Part shown: positions 12,947 through 25,770 of the stretch, piece by piece
How positions within the stretch are numbered: the first letter of the stretch is position 1
Layout of the letters: each line of letters begins with the position of its first letter
NCBI GenBank assembly: GCA_033002965.1
Contig: JAURVB010001808.1
Location: forward strand, 62,001-126,000
Length of the DNA stretch: 64,000 nt
From: Piper betle
Lineage: Eukaryota > Streptophyta > Magnoliopsida > Piperales > Piperaceae
Direction of reading: 5' to 3'
Translations under genes and position numbers: made by a program
The notes under the pieces: generated by a model
Told to the model about the DNA's origin: nothing
Database searches by the model: none
What the model saw: only the letters and a program-made list of their open reading frames with translations

Positions 12947-12979
<33 letters not shown>
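12947..12979. repeat. (TA)n microsatellite
   Basis: Uninterrupted TA dinucleotides in the upstream part of A2. A shorter run sits at the matching place in A1 (near 3856). Confidence 0.95.
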
Positions 12980-12982
<3 letters not shown>

Positions 12983-14200
12983 CTATCGTAGAATTAGTTT
13001 TACATTAGGACACATTATTTATTAGTTTTGGGTGGTTTAATAGGTTTAGAGCATGTTATTCGAATTAGAACTTGATTATTTTATTTTATGATATTTTGTT
13101 GTATTTTTATTTTTTATTTTTTTGGATTTATTCTATAATATCGACTCAAGTCGGAATTGAGCCAAAGTTTTTATCAGGAAATTGCCACAGCCATTCTTCT
13201 TCTTCCCGGACTCTTTCTCACCCCATTTTCCTCCTCTCTTTGCCAAGCCCCACCACTAGTGACCTTGCCGTCGACCGCACCACTGCTAGCCAACACTGCC
13301 GCTAGCGAGTGCCACCATAGCCTCACCACCACTCCCTTCCTTCCTCCTCTCCCTACCTTTTCTTTCTATTTTCCTTCTCGGCCACCCATTGCCGACCACC
13401 TTGCAGGCATCGTCGCCTGCCACCAACCCTAGTGATAACCTCTGGTGACCTTCCCTAGCCTTCCCCTCATCCTTACCCCACCCTTCCCCTGCCTATGCGA
13501 TGACATGCACGGTGACCCATGGTGAAAAGAAGGCCACCGCTTGCATCCATTGTCACCAACCTTTAGCACCGTCACTGACCGGTTGTGCACCACCACCACA
13601 CTCTTCGTCAACCAGACCTTCCTTACATGACTATCCACTACCTCGTACTTGCCAAACAAGTCCCTTCCAGCCATTACCCTCCCTAGTCACATTGCTCTAT
13701 TTTCTTGGAGCACCCACGGCCACGTCCCGCCATCTCCAGCCGTCCTCAACCCTCTACCAACGTCGTCAATGTCATCAGAGCCCCGTGCCACTTCTGGGGA
13801 TGACAAAAGCCACCACCTTGGTTTGTTCACCAGAAGATTATCCTTTGCATGTTGCTCAGCAGCCAATGGCAACTACTGTCATTGCCGACAGGTACCCCCG
13901 GCCTAGTCTGCCCCCTCATTGACCTACCCCGACCAAGGTTGAGCCTGGTCTACTCCTCCCAGTGTCCTCCTCCTTGCTCGCCATCCCTCATAGCAGCACC
14001 ACGGCATAGTCGCCAATTTACGGAGTTTCAGCTGGCTGCCGGCCACCGTCGCCACCGGCCAGTCATAAGTCGGCCGGAGGAGCCCCAGTCGAGCCTTGTA
14101 TTGTCCTAGCCACATTCTCTAGTCCTAGCTCGGCCGAACCACAACTATGTCGATGGCGGTTGATGCCATCACTCTGTCGCCGCTTTCAATGCCAACATTA

Positions 14201-14879
14201 GTATATGTTACTGCCGATTAATTTGATTTTAGTTCATGATTGTGGATACCATAACAAGATTAAATTATAAAAATTGATATGAATCGCATCGAATTAGCGA
14301 AAATATGAAGTTAGGTATTAATTTTTACAAATGATATAATTTGATTGACAGTTGGCTGGGATGACTAAATATGAGTTGTTTGCATGGAAGTGATGTAAGA
14401 GAGCATCGGGAAATTTGTACAGGTAATTGGAGATTGAATTGTGCTAATGTGTTGTTGATCATAATTGACTACAAATACTATGATTAAAATATAATCAAAA
14501 ACCTTAGATTTCCGTCGTTAGGGTAAATACACGAGTTAGTAATTGTAGGAATTTTGAGTTGTTTGTAATTGTACGAATTGGATGCCCTAGGTTAAGATTT
14601 TGATGTAATTGATGTTGTATGTTTCATATGATGTGATGATGAGTAGATACACTTGGATTTAGTATACATGCATTAGTTAGTAGGTTGGTATGTGAGAAAA
14701 AGGTAATGAGGGTTAAGTTATTATGAGTACTCAGGTTATGTTAGTAACCACATGTATTATCTGATTGCATATGTTTTTGTTGTGTTCTTGTTTGACTGAT
14801 TGTGATTTTATATAGTTCTTCATCGCATTCATACATCACATGATTAGAATGGATGCTAGTATTTAGTTTTGATGTGTAG
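14201..14879 (+). other. Intron-like segment in A2 LTR
   Basis: AT-rich 679-bp segment starting GTATATG and ending TGATGTGTAG, lying between the GC-rich block and the conserved GTATAAAATATGAGC block. A1 and A3 have nothing here and join the two flanking blocks directly. Boundaries fit the GT...AG rule, and the acceptor TGTGTAG|GT is shared with A4 and A5. Splicing is inferred, not shown. Confidence 0.5.
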
Positions 14880-16370
14880 GTATAAAATATGAGCTCACCG
14901 CCAAGGCGCAAGAACATGCTCGGAGCTTCTGCCAAGTCCGTTTAGGACACTACTCTGATTTATTGTTTGATTCTATCGTGATTTATTTTTATTGATTGTA
15001 TGATGGGTTAAATGATGTTTTATTGGATCCCACTTAATTCGGACCATTTAGTCGAATAGTTTTCCAGATTAATAACCCTCGAGCATGATTTCGAAAACAA
15101 GATCCACCACAAGTTGCCTTCGAGCCTATTATATAAATCCCTTCTCAGGCCTATTTATATATAATTTTATCACATTTTTAGTAAGATGAGAGAAAGGAAA
15201 ACTAACTCGCATATACCAGAGCAGGTGCACGCACCATGAGAGGTTATTTCATGCCCAAGGGGTCTTGACAATTCTGAGTTTGAGTTCCTCACACCCAGAG
15301 AACATGTAGGTTTATGAGTACTATTTAGTACAGTGCACGTTCGGACTTGTGGTTCAAAGGGTACTAAAGGCGATTGCCTGAGAGTACTCGACCTTCGTGC
15401 TCAAGGCCAGGAGAATTATGGAGGAAAGGAGAGGACTTAGTATATACTTGTAGTCCCAAGGGACCACGAAAGTAATAAATGAGAAAATGCCAAGAGAGGC
15501 ATCAGCAGAGCAGTCAGTTTGAGATGCTATTAGGTCTGCAGCCTGGTGGCTCCTCAGTAGGTTCCTTTTAGAGAGTTCTTATGAATTATACGAATGTTTT
15601 TCTCCATATGAGAGTTAACTTTCATAGCAAGTTTGATATAGTTATATTTTGGACCAGTAACACTTGTTACTAACGTGTTTTTATAATATATGTAGGTGAT
15701 AATCATGAGTTAGATGTGCCTGCCAAGATGGAATAGTGATGTCTCTTGCACATACATGTCAGACAATCGAATGTTAATATTTTGTTTATTTTGTAATTAT
15801 ATTGAGAATGATATGATGAAATGCAAGGTATGATAATATGATGTAATATGATATCTACTTGAGTAGAAAAATTTCTAATGATGGCATGTTAATATACATG
15901 TTTTAATAAATATATTGAGAAGTTGAATATGTACAACAATTAGGTCAAGACCCAAATATGATGGGAAATGTGAATAGAATGCACAGGAGGGACGAGACCC
16001 AGATTTAGAGTGATTTATACAGTAGATTAGAATTCTGTGTGAATGAAATGTTTGATATATAGATATTATTTGTATATGTTGTTTTGAAAGGGTGGGCCTT
16101 AATTGCACTTTTAGGGGAGACTCTCTCTATTTTATTTCAAGAATTTTCTTTGATTTTATGGGAATTATTTTGTTTTGTGAATTGGTTAACGTCATCTATA
16201 TTGTTGCATGTTAGGGTTCTATGCATTCATCCATGTATAGCGATTAGTATCTTCACCTTAAGACACCAAGAGTAGATCCGTACGAGTTCGGTTCGAGTTA
16301 GCGGACCTAACCGAGACTAGTGACATTCCGGTTTCGTTCCCGAACATGAACCGAATTTGGGGTGTGTACA

Positions 16371-18873
16371 CGAAACTCACACCTAAGCAAAAGTGCAAAG
16401 GTACCCAGCTTACCATAGACCAATACCATACGAGGCTACCAAAGCTCAAATAGTGCGGCATATGTGGGATCCAATAAAATGCTACTAATTTTATCCAATC
16501 ATAAAACTCAATTAAACCTATCTCAAAGAGTCAAGTAGAGAGCCAATCTAGGGAAGTATTATAGACCTGAGTCGAGTTGAACGCCTCTTCATAACTCGAC
16601 AAGTTTACTCTCCATATCTTATCATGTAATGAAATCCTAATAACATTGTAATCACATAGGCACACAAAATGAGGCATGGCCTTCCCCCATACATAAACAC
16701 ATTAATCATACTGCTTAACATGATTCGGTTAATTAATTACATGGTAATCAGTATTAATTGATTTAATTAAGGTTTGGGGCATTTCTGGTATAATCAGTGA
16801 ATAATTTCACTTAAGCCTTACCCTTAATAACTTGGATAGCTTAAGGTCCACTATTTTTGTGATGGTAAAAATGAATTCTAAATGGGATGAAATTTGGAAA
16901 TAGAAAACCTGGGCTGCACACTAATTTTGCTAAAGATGGTTCATGGGCTTAGAGATTCCAAACAAATCTTAAAAACTTTTCAATGACACCCAACACCTTT
17001 AGCTAGTATAATACAAATTTTAAGACCAAAATTCTTAGTATCTAGCATGTATAAAATCAGTAGGGAAGCCATTGGTTGGGAAATTCTAAAGCTACAGAGG
17101 ACAATCTTGACCACTATGGGTTGGAGAATTTCTAGAGTAAAATCTACCAATCCAAATCATCTAAAAGTTTAGGGAGATCTAATAGGCACATAATGTAAGG
17201 TTAGTGTAAAATGGCAAAAAATTGTACCACCTTTTGTCTATGCTTTAAAATTCAGCAACACGAGCTTAGGAACTAGGGTTTGCCAATTTTATTAGCAACA
17301 TAAATGACATCCAAAATTACACCAAATTTACCGATTCATAAGTAGACACATAGTAAAATATTTCATGATTTTACTCTATTTTACTGAGTCCTCTAATTTA
17401 TTCAGATAATAGCTCTAACATGGGACTCGGCCACAATGACAACACAGAAATGAACATCACAACAATCATAGTCGAGAATTGGGTGTGATGTTCATGCTCT
17501 CCTACGTGTCCATTTAGGCTGATATATTAGTATAGCTAGCTATAATACAGCTCTAAATATGTCCAAACAATTGCAGCAAGATCACAAAAACAACATTGTA
17601 GAAAAATTGGTAAAAGGGGCGGCTAGGTCACTTGAATCTGGAAAGCTGCCACCTTTAGCTAAATTTCACACCAAAACATGCCTCAAATAATCATGTCATG
17701 CAAAACTATCAATACACAACTTGTAGATCTACATATCATGGAGTAAATGAACTTTAAGGTCTATAGCAAGAGATATGCTCATTCTATTAAACATGTTTAT
17801 GGATCTAACATCCTAGTGCAAAAATCACATAACTATCTCTATACAACTCCAAATGAGTTCAAACCAAAGCTAAAATACTCTAAAAACATAAATCTACACA
17901 TATAGTAGCATGCAATGGCAGAGAATAACAAGAAGCACATGCAAACAGACCCAAAAATAATGACAGAGAGCAAAAAGGTTTGATTTTTACCTCAAGGAAG
18001 GTAGGATGAGGTCGTTTGGGGCTTCCTGCCCCAAAAACCTTCAACTCCTATAGGGAGGCTAAGAATGGTGGAAAATAGTGAAGGGATGGAGGAGGTGGAG
18101 AAGAGAAGGGAGTGGAAGAGGGGAGTGGGGGGGGGTGTGGTGGAAATGGAGTGAAATTTGCGTAAAACAATAGAAATAAGGTCATATTTATAGGCTGGAA
18201 ACTGTTTGGGCTGAAGGGCGCTAGGCTAGAGCCTTTGCGTTGAGTCCCGAAGGTTGACATGGTCGTACACCTGTCACATCAGTGTTGGTCAGGCATGTGG
18301 GAGGTGGTTCGCATGCAAACACAACCCTGATTGGTGCAGATGCACTGGCTGGGCCGCCTCTACATCCAAAGGGGAAGGGAAAGCCTCAGGTCTGGGTGCA
18401 AGGGCATTGGCCTAGCACTTTTGTGTTGAGACCATGAGGACGGGAAAATTGGTTGGGTACAAAGGCACTAACTGAGTCACCTTTGCGCTCAGCTCAGAAA
18501 GTGCACACCTAGGGTTTTCACCCTAGGGTGTTCGAGAACAACCTCGGGAATTGTGTTGTGGCTCCCGCTAAAGGATTTCATGAGAGGGAGTTCAAACAAA
18601 TGCAATGCAATCTAGACATTCATAGAATGCAGTCCTTAAGTTTAAGTACAACACGATAATACTTGAGCCAACATAACAACATAAGAGCTATAATAACATA
18701 GTATCCAACCGAGTGTGTCTAACATTAGGGAAGCTAAAACTTTTCATATAAAGCATACAAATCATATCCTCAGAACACATATATAGCCAATAATATGCAG
18801 GTAACAAGCTACTCAATCTAGTTCAAGGACATACCAGTACAAAAACCAAAAGGCTAACAGCCCAAGTTTTACA
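16371..18873 (-). mobile_element. Family C 3' LTR (C3), truncated
   Basis: Aligns with the C1 and C2 LTRs from about the middle onward: GGGATCCAATAAAATGC at 16468 matches 1743, and the GAGGTCGTTTGGGGCTTCC block at 18008 matches C2 near 32227. Ends AAGTTTTACA at 18873, followed by CCCCACCACC, a reverse-complement polypurine tract, so on the minus strand this is a 3' LTR. Its left part is lost at the A2 boundary. The run near 18127 (nine G) and small open frames are not genes. Confidence 0.65.
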
Positions 18874-19318
18874 CCCCACCACCGTCACATTGCTTTCACC
18901 ATTACTACCAATGCTGATCAACTCCTCACACCACCAATCGTTGACTAGACGTGGCCACAATCCTTATCACGGCTGTAGTTGTGCTAGCGATGCATTATCT
19001 TGAGATGATACCTTAGTTTTTAAGCGACTTTCGAGCTATTTTTTAGCTAGCCAATCCCACATCGATGTACATTGCCACCTAGTCATGACCATTGTCACCA
19101 AGCCTTAATCCAAGCTGCTGCTAATTGCTGCCAACTATGTCACACACTTTCAGTGTTGCTCTCAATCAGAATTTGGTTTGGTTCACCCATTTTGCTGGTT
19201 CGGTCTAGTCCACTACTATTCTTGACCCAACCCAATTGACTCAATCCGACCAATCTAATTCAATTGTTGAATTAGTTGAATTAATTCAATTGACATGACT
19301 CACGGAGTTGACTTATTT
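18874..19318 (-). mobile_element. C3 interior end next to polypurine tract
   Basis: Begins with the reverse complement of a polypurine tract (18874-18883) and continues 430 bp of low-complexity CCAATT/CAATTG-rich sequence without a recognisable domain, until A4 begins at 19319 with TGTAATACCCC. Confidence 0.45.
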
Positions 19319-20823
19319 TGTAATACCCCAAATCTGGTTTACTATTAACCGAACTGAAAATTTTAATGGGGAACAAACTGAATCTCAATTCAATTAATCT
19401 GGTCAACCCAAACTTAAGCAGAAGGGATCTATTCTAAACATCATAAGATAAAAATCATGCCACAACGATTATATGAAATGCACAACCAAACAAGACGCTA
19501 TGTGAATGATATGATGATGAAGAAAAGAATCACACCAAAAATCAAAATCACTCAGTAATCGGCTTAAATATTATGGAAATTCTGTAAATAGAAGGACGGG
19601 GTTTCCCTAAAAGTACAATAAGGAAAACACCCTGTACATCATCATATCACAACATATATATATTAGATAATAAAGCATAACACAATATCACATCCTTTTA
19701 TCATCATACCTTTTTTCCAGTCATGATCCCTGTCCGAGTCTTGAATCATCTATTACTCATGTTACCATAGTTGGACGGTTACTAACTTCAAAATTACCAA
19801 CTTCATTCACAAAATAAGTTCACCATGCATTAAAACATCATCAAAACATTTCATAACAAGTTTTACACATTCACTAGAATCACATGTAAGCGCCCTATCT
19901 CCAAGCATGTGTGCGTGCAAGGATGTCACTGATCATTCATCAAGTCCAGCATATCCAGTTGTAACTGATAGTCACCTACATATATAATAGAAAACCATCA
20001 GCAACGGTTATCACTGGTCAAGAAAAAGCTAATATCAAGCTGTCTATGAGAGCAAACTCTTATTAAAAGAAAAACAAGCATATACTCCAACAGAACTCTC
20101 ATAAGGGCAACTACTTAGGAGCCATCGAACTATAGTCAGGATGGCATTTAGAACTGACTGGTCTAATGCCTCTCTCGGTATTTTCTCATTTCTCTTCTGA
20201 TCAGTCTGGACTACGAACATATCCTAAACCCTCTCCAATCCTCCATATTTCTCCTGGCCTCAAGCGCGAAGGCCAAGTACTCTCAGGCAGTCGCCTTTAG
20301 TACCCTTTAAACCACATGTCTAGACGTGCGTTGTACTAAACAGTACCCGTAAACCCCACATTTCTCCAGGTGCAAGGAACTCAAAATGTGGGTTATCAGG
20401 AACCCTCAGGAATGGAACAGTCCTCTCACTAATCTAGAGCCCACTGTGACTGGCACGTGCACCCACTCATGGTGCGTGCTAGTTGGTTTCACCATCTCTT
20501 GTCCTATTGAAAACTTGGAAAAAGCTTATATATGCCTGGGAAGGGATTTAATAATTTAAGCCCAAGGTGGCTTGCGGTAGATCTTGTTTTCAAAATCAGA
20601 CTTGAGGGATCTCATCCTCGAGGATTATTAATTTTCGAAAAACGGTTCACTAAAATGACCCATGTTAAGTGGGGTCCAATAAATCACCACTTAGCATGTT
20701 CTTCAATAGACAATCCAAAGTAACAATAGAATAGATCAACAATCAAGAGTACGAGTCCAAAATGGACCTAGTAGAAGCTCTTAAAGGGATATCGCGCCTA
20801 TCCAGCAAGCTCCTACACCAAAC

Positions 20824-21297
20824 CTACACAAACAGGACTAAATTCTAATGCCCATGTACTCCCATATGATGCATGTAAGACATGATGGAATAATCACTAA
20901 CACTAGGGCAAGCATGCATATCCTGATTAATCCAACAAATCCTAACAATCATGTCATATAATTCTATATTCCTAGGCTGATCATGTCATCAACATCTCAA
21001 TTTGTTACTATTTTATTTAAACATATCAATTAACTAATTTAAGATCATAAACCTTCTTAATAATCAATCATAACAATTTAATCATTAGAACTAAATTTGT
21101 AATTCACATGTCTAATTATCCACCTTAATTAACATCAATATAGACATGCACACATTTTTAATTAACTAATCAATATTTTTTTCATAATTACAACAACATG
21201 ATTTTGAAACCCTAAAATTAGTACACAATTGAATGATGTACATGCTGATGATAGTCAATCATATATAAGAAAAAAAATAAAGAATAAATCTTTATAC
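20824..21297 (-). other. Intron-like segment in A4 LTR
   Basis: On the minus strand it starts GTATAAAG after ...GAGCCTAG and ends TTTGTGTAG before GTTTGGTGTAGGAGC. It is 474 bp and AT-rich, between a GC-rich block and the conserved A block. The donor GTATAA and acceptor TGTGTAG match A5. Confidence 0.5.
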
Positions 21298-23215
21298 CTA
21301 GGCTCGGTGACGGCGACAATGGCCGCGGTTGCCGGTGCCGTGAGGATGGAGACGGCGGCTGTGGCTGCCGTCCCAAGGCTACACTAAGAAGGGGAAAGTA
21401 GCTCGTCATAGTCAAAGCACCACTAGCCGGTGGTGATGACCAGTCGCCAGTGAGAGTGGCTGTGAGTGGTGGTCGGCTAAGGTGAGGGCGGACAAACTAT
21501 GGGTTGGCTAAGGAATGGGGAGAAGACTAGGGATGGTCGAGGTTGGCTAAGGGGGTGGTATGTGTGGGCGGAGCCTGTAACAACCCGCCCATTCCAAGCC
21601 ACGAGCCAAGTGTTACTATATGAAACTAAGTGTCTCATAAATTAGTTTTCTATTAATTTTCAAGATTTTAAATAAACCCAAGACATTAAATTTAATATAA
21701 CAAATACTCAGAATAATCTAAGCCCCATGAACCGAACCAAAATCTCACTATCATGCAAACAACCTAAAAGTATAACAACATATGAGAGACAAAATAATAG
21801 TCTAATAGCAGAGTCCTCTAGCTATCCCGACTTTACCCATCCTTCCAGAATGGTGCTCATACCTGTGGAGGCAATTCTGCGTTAGTGGTAAAAACACTAA
21901 GTCATAAAATTATAAGAAACAAGTTCATATATTCCATAGCATCTGAATTTGAGTCTTTTAGTGATTATGAGCCTACGCCGAGCTCTTATTATGCTAGGAG
22001 GGTGGCCGCCCAAGCAGCTATAATCCCATGTATGTGCACACACGCTACGTAGCCCTCGGCCTGTAGTTACCGATGTTTGGCATGATTCACCCTCTCGATA
22101 TCACAAGTGCATAATGAGTCGTCTTGTGCAACTGTGCTCTGTGACCCCTTTCGGCATGGAGATAGGTATTTAATCTTTCAAGAATTTTAAGGGTGCTACC
22201 CTGTGTTAGACTGAGTCAATTCTTTGACCCCAGTTGCACTCAGCGCATGGTGGACGAATGTGGGCTCAGCACGACAAAGACTGCCAAATAGGAATATATA
22301 ACATTTCATATAATTATACGGACCTAAAACTGTGATGAAGCACCCGCAACTATAAGACATGATCCTAATATGAATGAAACTTCTCTAAAGCCTTCTGTTT
22401 GTGAGCCAAATGTGCTCACAAACTATCAAAGGGATGTTTCATTTAATATCAATAGAAATCCCCTTTATATAGAATAATATGTATGGAATTTAAGAAATCA
22501 CTATATTAAATTTTATAAAAAAGAACGTAATCACACAAAACTATATTAAACACAACCATTAGTGTGATAGCGAAAAGTCAAATAAACTGACTATTGAGTT
22601 GTTGCAAATGGGTCTCAATCCCAAAGATTCAATAAATAAAACTTATTTAAAACCATCAATAAATACCATTGTACCGATATGCTAAAGGTCCTAATTGATA
22701 ATTTATGATATTCATTCCCAAGAATTAATTTAATTAAATAATATTTAAGATTTGTTCTAAGATTTACAAAACCCTAAATATAATAACCTAATTATTTTAA
22801 GGGTTTACAATCTCCCCAACTTGGGAATTTTCGTCCTCGAAAATATAATAAGGAGAAAAATCAGGGTTTTACAATCTCCCTAGCTTGGGTTTTTTTCTTG
22901 ATTTAAGCATTGGCACTCATATTCATAGCTAAAGTAGGGCACACTGTCCCATGACACTGTTATCCATATCACACAGGTGTCTCATACCGCCCATACTACC
23001 TAGATAACAACTCTGATTGCAAAGCCATCCCATATATGCTCATTGGTTTAAGTGTCACATACACCTAGCATGACACATAAGTGGCACACCCATAATTACT
23101 TACCATCTAAAACAATAAAAATTAATTCTATAAAAGAATGATGAATTTTCAGATAGTAGACTCCCAGCCTTTCAATAAGGTTAAGATTGATTTGCATGGT
23201 TCCGTGGGAAACACA

Positions 23216-23227
23216 GCTCTGATACCA
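23216..23227 (-). other. Primer-binding site of B2 (initiator-Met tRNA)
   Basis: GCTCTGATACCA on the + strand, the exact complement of TGGTATCAGAGC, two bases from the LTR start at 23230. Confidence 0.85.
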
Positions 23228-23817
23228 CTTGTAATGACCCGCCCATTTTGGGCATATGAAACTAATTATCTCATAAATTAGTTTTCTATTAATTTTCAAG
23301 ATTTTAAATAAACCCATGACATAAAATTTAATATAGCAAATGCTCAAAACAATCTAAGCCCCATGAACCCAACCACAATCTCACTCCCATGCAAATAACC
23401 TAAAAGTATAACAACATATAAGAGACAAAAATAATAGTCTAATAACAGAGTCCTCCAGCTGTCCTTACTTTACCCATCCTTTTATAATGTTGCTCGTACT
23501 TGCGGAGGCAATTCCACATTAGTAATAAAAACACTAAGTCATATAATTACAAAGAACAAGTTAATATATTCCAAAATATTTGAATTCGATTCTTTTATTG
23601 ATTATGAGCCTATGCCGAGCTCTTATTATGCCAGGAGGATGGCTACCTATCCAGCTACAATCTCATGTATGCGCACACATGCTATGTGGCCTTTGGCTAT
23701 TAGATACCAATATTTGGCATTGACTTAGCCTCTCGGTATCACAAGTGCATAATGAGTTGTCTTGCACCACTGCACCTTGTCACCCCTTTAAGCATGGGGC
23801 AGGTATTTAATCGTTCA

Positions 23818-24050
23818 AGAATTTTACGGGTGCTGCCCTGTGTCAAAATGAGTCAATTCTTTGACCCTGGTTGCGCCCAGCACATGGTGGTCGAATGTGG
23901 GCTCAAGCCGATCAAGACTCCCAAATAGGAATATATAATTTTAAGGGTGGGTGCTGCCCAGTGTCAGACTAAGCTAATCCTTTGACCCTGGATGCACTCA
24001 TGGTCGAATGTGGGCTGAGGCCGACTAAGACTCCCAAATAGGAATATATA
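23818..24050. repeat. Direct duplication of about 120 bp within B2 right LTR
   Basis: The stretch GGGTGCTGCCC...CCCAAATAGGAATATATAA (about 23828-23938) recurs at about 23945-24050. It accounts for the right LTR being about 100 bp longer than the left. Confidence 0.7.
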
Positions 24051-25079
24051 ACATTGTAAATAATTATACAGACCTGGAATTGTGATGAAGCACCCACAAC
24101 TACGAGATAAGATCCTAATATAAATGAAACTTCTCTAAAGCCTTCTGTTTGTGATCCAAATGTGCTCACAAACTATCCAGAGGATGTTTCATTTAACATC
24201 AATAGAATTCTCGTTTATATAGAAGAATATGTGTAGAATTCAAGAAGTCACTATATTAAATTTTATATAAAAGAATGTAATTACAAATAACTATATTAAA
24301 CACAACCATTAGTGTGATAACGAAAAGTCAAAAAAATTGACAATTGAGTTACTGCGAATGGGTCCCAATCCCAAAGATTCAATAAATAAAAATTATTTAA
24401 AATCATCAATAAATACAATTGTACTGATATGCTAAAGGTCCTAATTGATAATTTATAATATTCATTCCCAAAATTAATTTAATTAAATAATATTTAAGAT
24501 TCATTCTAAGATTTACAAAACTCTAAATATGATAACCTAAGTATTTTCAGGGTTTCATAGAGGCGGTGTGCAACTGGTCGGTAGCGGCAGTAGTCGCAGG
24601 CGAAAGTGCAACCAAGCGGCTGCTCTATTTTCAGCAAGGGGTCCTTGTGCATGTCGTCGCACAGGCGGGGAATGATCAGAAAGGGTTAGGGAAGGGCTAG
24701 GGAGGGTCACTAGAGGTCACTGTCAGCGTTGATGGCTAGAGACGACACATGCAGGTAGCGGCAGTGGCAACCAAGGGTGAAAAACAGAGAGAGAAGAAGG
24801 AGAGAAGGAAAGAAGGGGCGGAGGTAAGGTGGAGTCGACAGCGAGGGGGTCGCCGGGGTGATGGTGATCGGTGGTGGTGAGGGCAGTTGCCGACAGACCA
24901 GGGGGAGGAAGAAAAAGAGAGGTGGCGGGTGGCTTGGAGGAGGCACTGGAAAGGAGAAATAAGAAGAAGAAGAGAAGAGGTCGGGTGTAGACTTGTAATT
25001 AAGACTTGGCTCACTCCCGCCTCGACTAATCTGGCACAACTACGTTGACTCTGCATACTCGTTTTTGCACATTTTTCTG

Positions 25080-25694
25080 CCACTTTTGATACTTTGATAT
25101 ATCATGTATTAGTTTTGATGCATTCATGTAGTATAACATGTTTAGGACTTTTTGTTTGATTTAGTAATTTATTGGATATTTATTTTATTATTAAATGCAC
25201 TTATTTGCTCATATGTTGTTATTTACTTGTATTATTTTGCCTTGATGCAATGTTGGGCACTTTTGTATGGTTATTCATTATTTGATGCTAGACTCAGGTT
25301 GTTTTGTATTTAATTTGGTACTCATACCACTTAGCTATTTCCTCATTTTGCATGCTTGTTTATTGATGTGAATGTGCACAAATACTATCATGTATCATTT
25401 ATTGAGATATTGAGATGGGTTTGCTATAGGTATCAGAGTTTGAGCTCAACATTGGACTAATGCTTGGGGGATCGGATCACAAGCCTATTACAACTCAAAT
25501 TTATTTATCATTTTACTCTATCAGATTTTGTTGATATCATAAGACAAGTTGAGTGAATTATTTTTTACAAAAAAACTTAATTCGAGTCATTTAAAGTTTT
25601 TTTATTTATTTGATTAATAACTTTTAAGGATGAGATCTCTTTGGTTGTTTCGAACTAAACTTTACATCAAATTGCCTTTGCGCTTATTTATATG

Positions 25695-25751
<57 letters not shown>

Positions 25752-25770
25752 CAAAGAAGACAAGAAATCC
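25080..25770 (+). mobile_element. Family A LTR fragment (A6)
   Basis: A divergent + strand fragment. GCTATAG|GTATCAGAGTTTGAGC at 25423 matches the acceptor and conserved block of A2 (14873). The phrases at 25585-25690 (CTTAATTCGAGTCATTTAAAG, GATGAGATCTCTTTGG, CAAATTGCCTTTGCGC) match A1 at 5067-5180. The AT-rich sequence upstream of 25429 would be the intron-like part. It ends in an AT microsatellite. Confidence 0.55.
25697..25749. repeat. (AT)n microsatellite
   Basis: About 26 uninterrupted AT dinucleotides at the place where other A copies have the ATATATATA run after the TATA-like box. Confidence 0.95.

Larger units (their letters stand above)
12765..16370 (+). mobile_element. Family A LTR (A2), intron-containing, 5' truncated
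   Basis: Aligns with A1 from the CGATCGGTTCAG phrase (12770) onward, lacking roughly the first 45 bases of the LTR, and ends GGGGTGTGTACA at 16370. No primer site follows, so it is a solo or 3' LTR. It has the CT/GC-rich block (about 13190-14200), an intron-like segment (14201-14879) absent from A1, the conserved block at 14880, a TATA-like ATTATATAAATCC near 15130, and the same terminal part as A1. The left junction to B1 interior has no clean terminus, suggesting deletion or recombination there. Confidence 0.75.
21576..24559 (-). mobile_element. Family B element with two LTRs and tiny interior (B2)
   Basis: A two-LTR Gypsy-like element on the minus strand, inserted in A4. Left LTR 21576-22809 (TGTAACAACCC...GGGTTTACA) is followed by the reverse complement of a polypurine tract (ATCTCCCC). 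Right LTR 23230-24559 (TGTAATGACCC...GGGTTTCATA) is preceded by GCTCTGATACCA at 23216-23227, an exact reverse complement of the initiator-Met primer site. The 420-bp interior has no coding potential, so it is non-autonomous or an internal-deletion derivative. Flanks GAGCC (21571-21575) and GAGGC (24560-24564) are a 4/5 target duplication. The LTR-end/polypurine junction is duplicated at 22864-22890. Confidence 0.8.
19319..25030 (-). mobile_element. Family A LTR (A4), intron-containing, split by B2, truncated
   Basis: Starts TGTAATACCCCAAATCTGG on the + strand, the reverse complement of the A1/A2 end, and continues through all A blocks in reverse order: the TATA-like region near 20528, the conserved block ending at 20823, the intron-like segment 20824-21297, and the GC-rich block 21298-21575. 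B2 is inserted at 21575/24560. The GC-rich block resumes at about 24560 and reaches GGGAGTGAGCCAAG (minus sense) near 25010, matching A1 near 4050. The outer 400 bp of the LTR are missing. Confidence 0.75.

Noticed and set aside
3637..16370. A1 and A2 as the two LTRs of one element
   Set aside because: Same orientation and suitable spacing, but A2 is missing its start, differs from A1 by the intron-like segment, and the flanking bases (AGACT versus CGAAA) do not match.
1..18873. C1 and C3 as halves of one LTR split by the A/B cluster
   Set aside because: They overlap by well over a kilobase in alignment, and their interiors lie on opposite sides.
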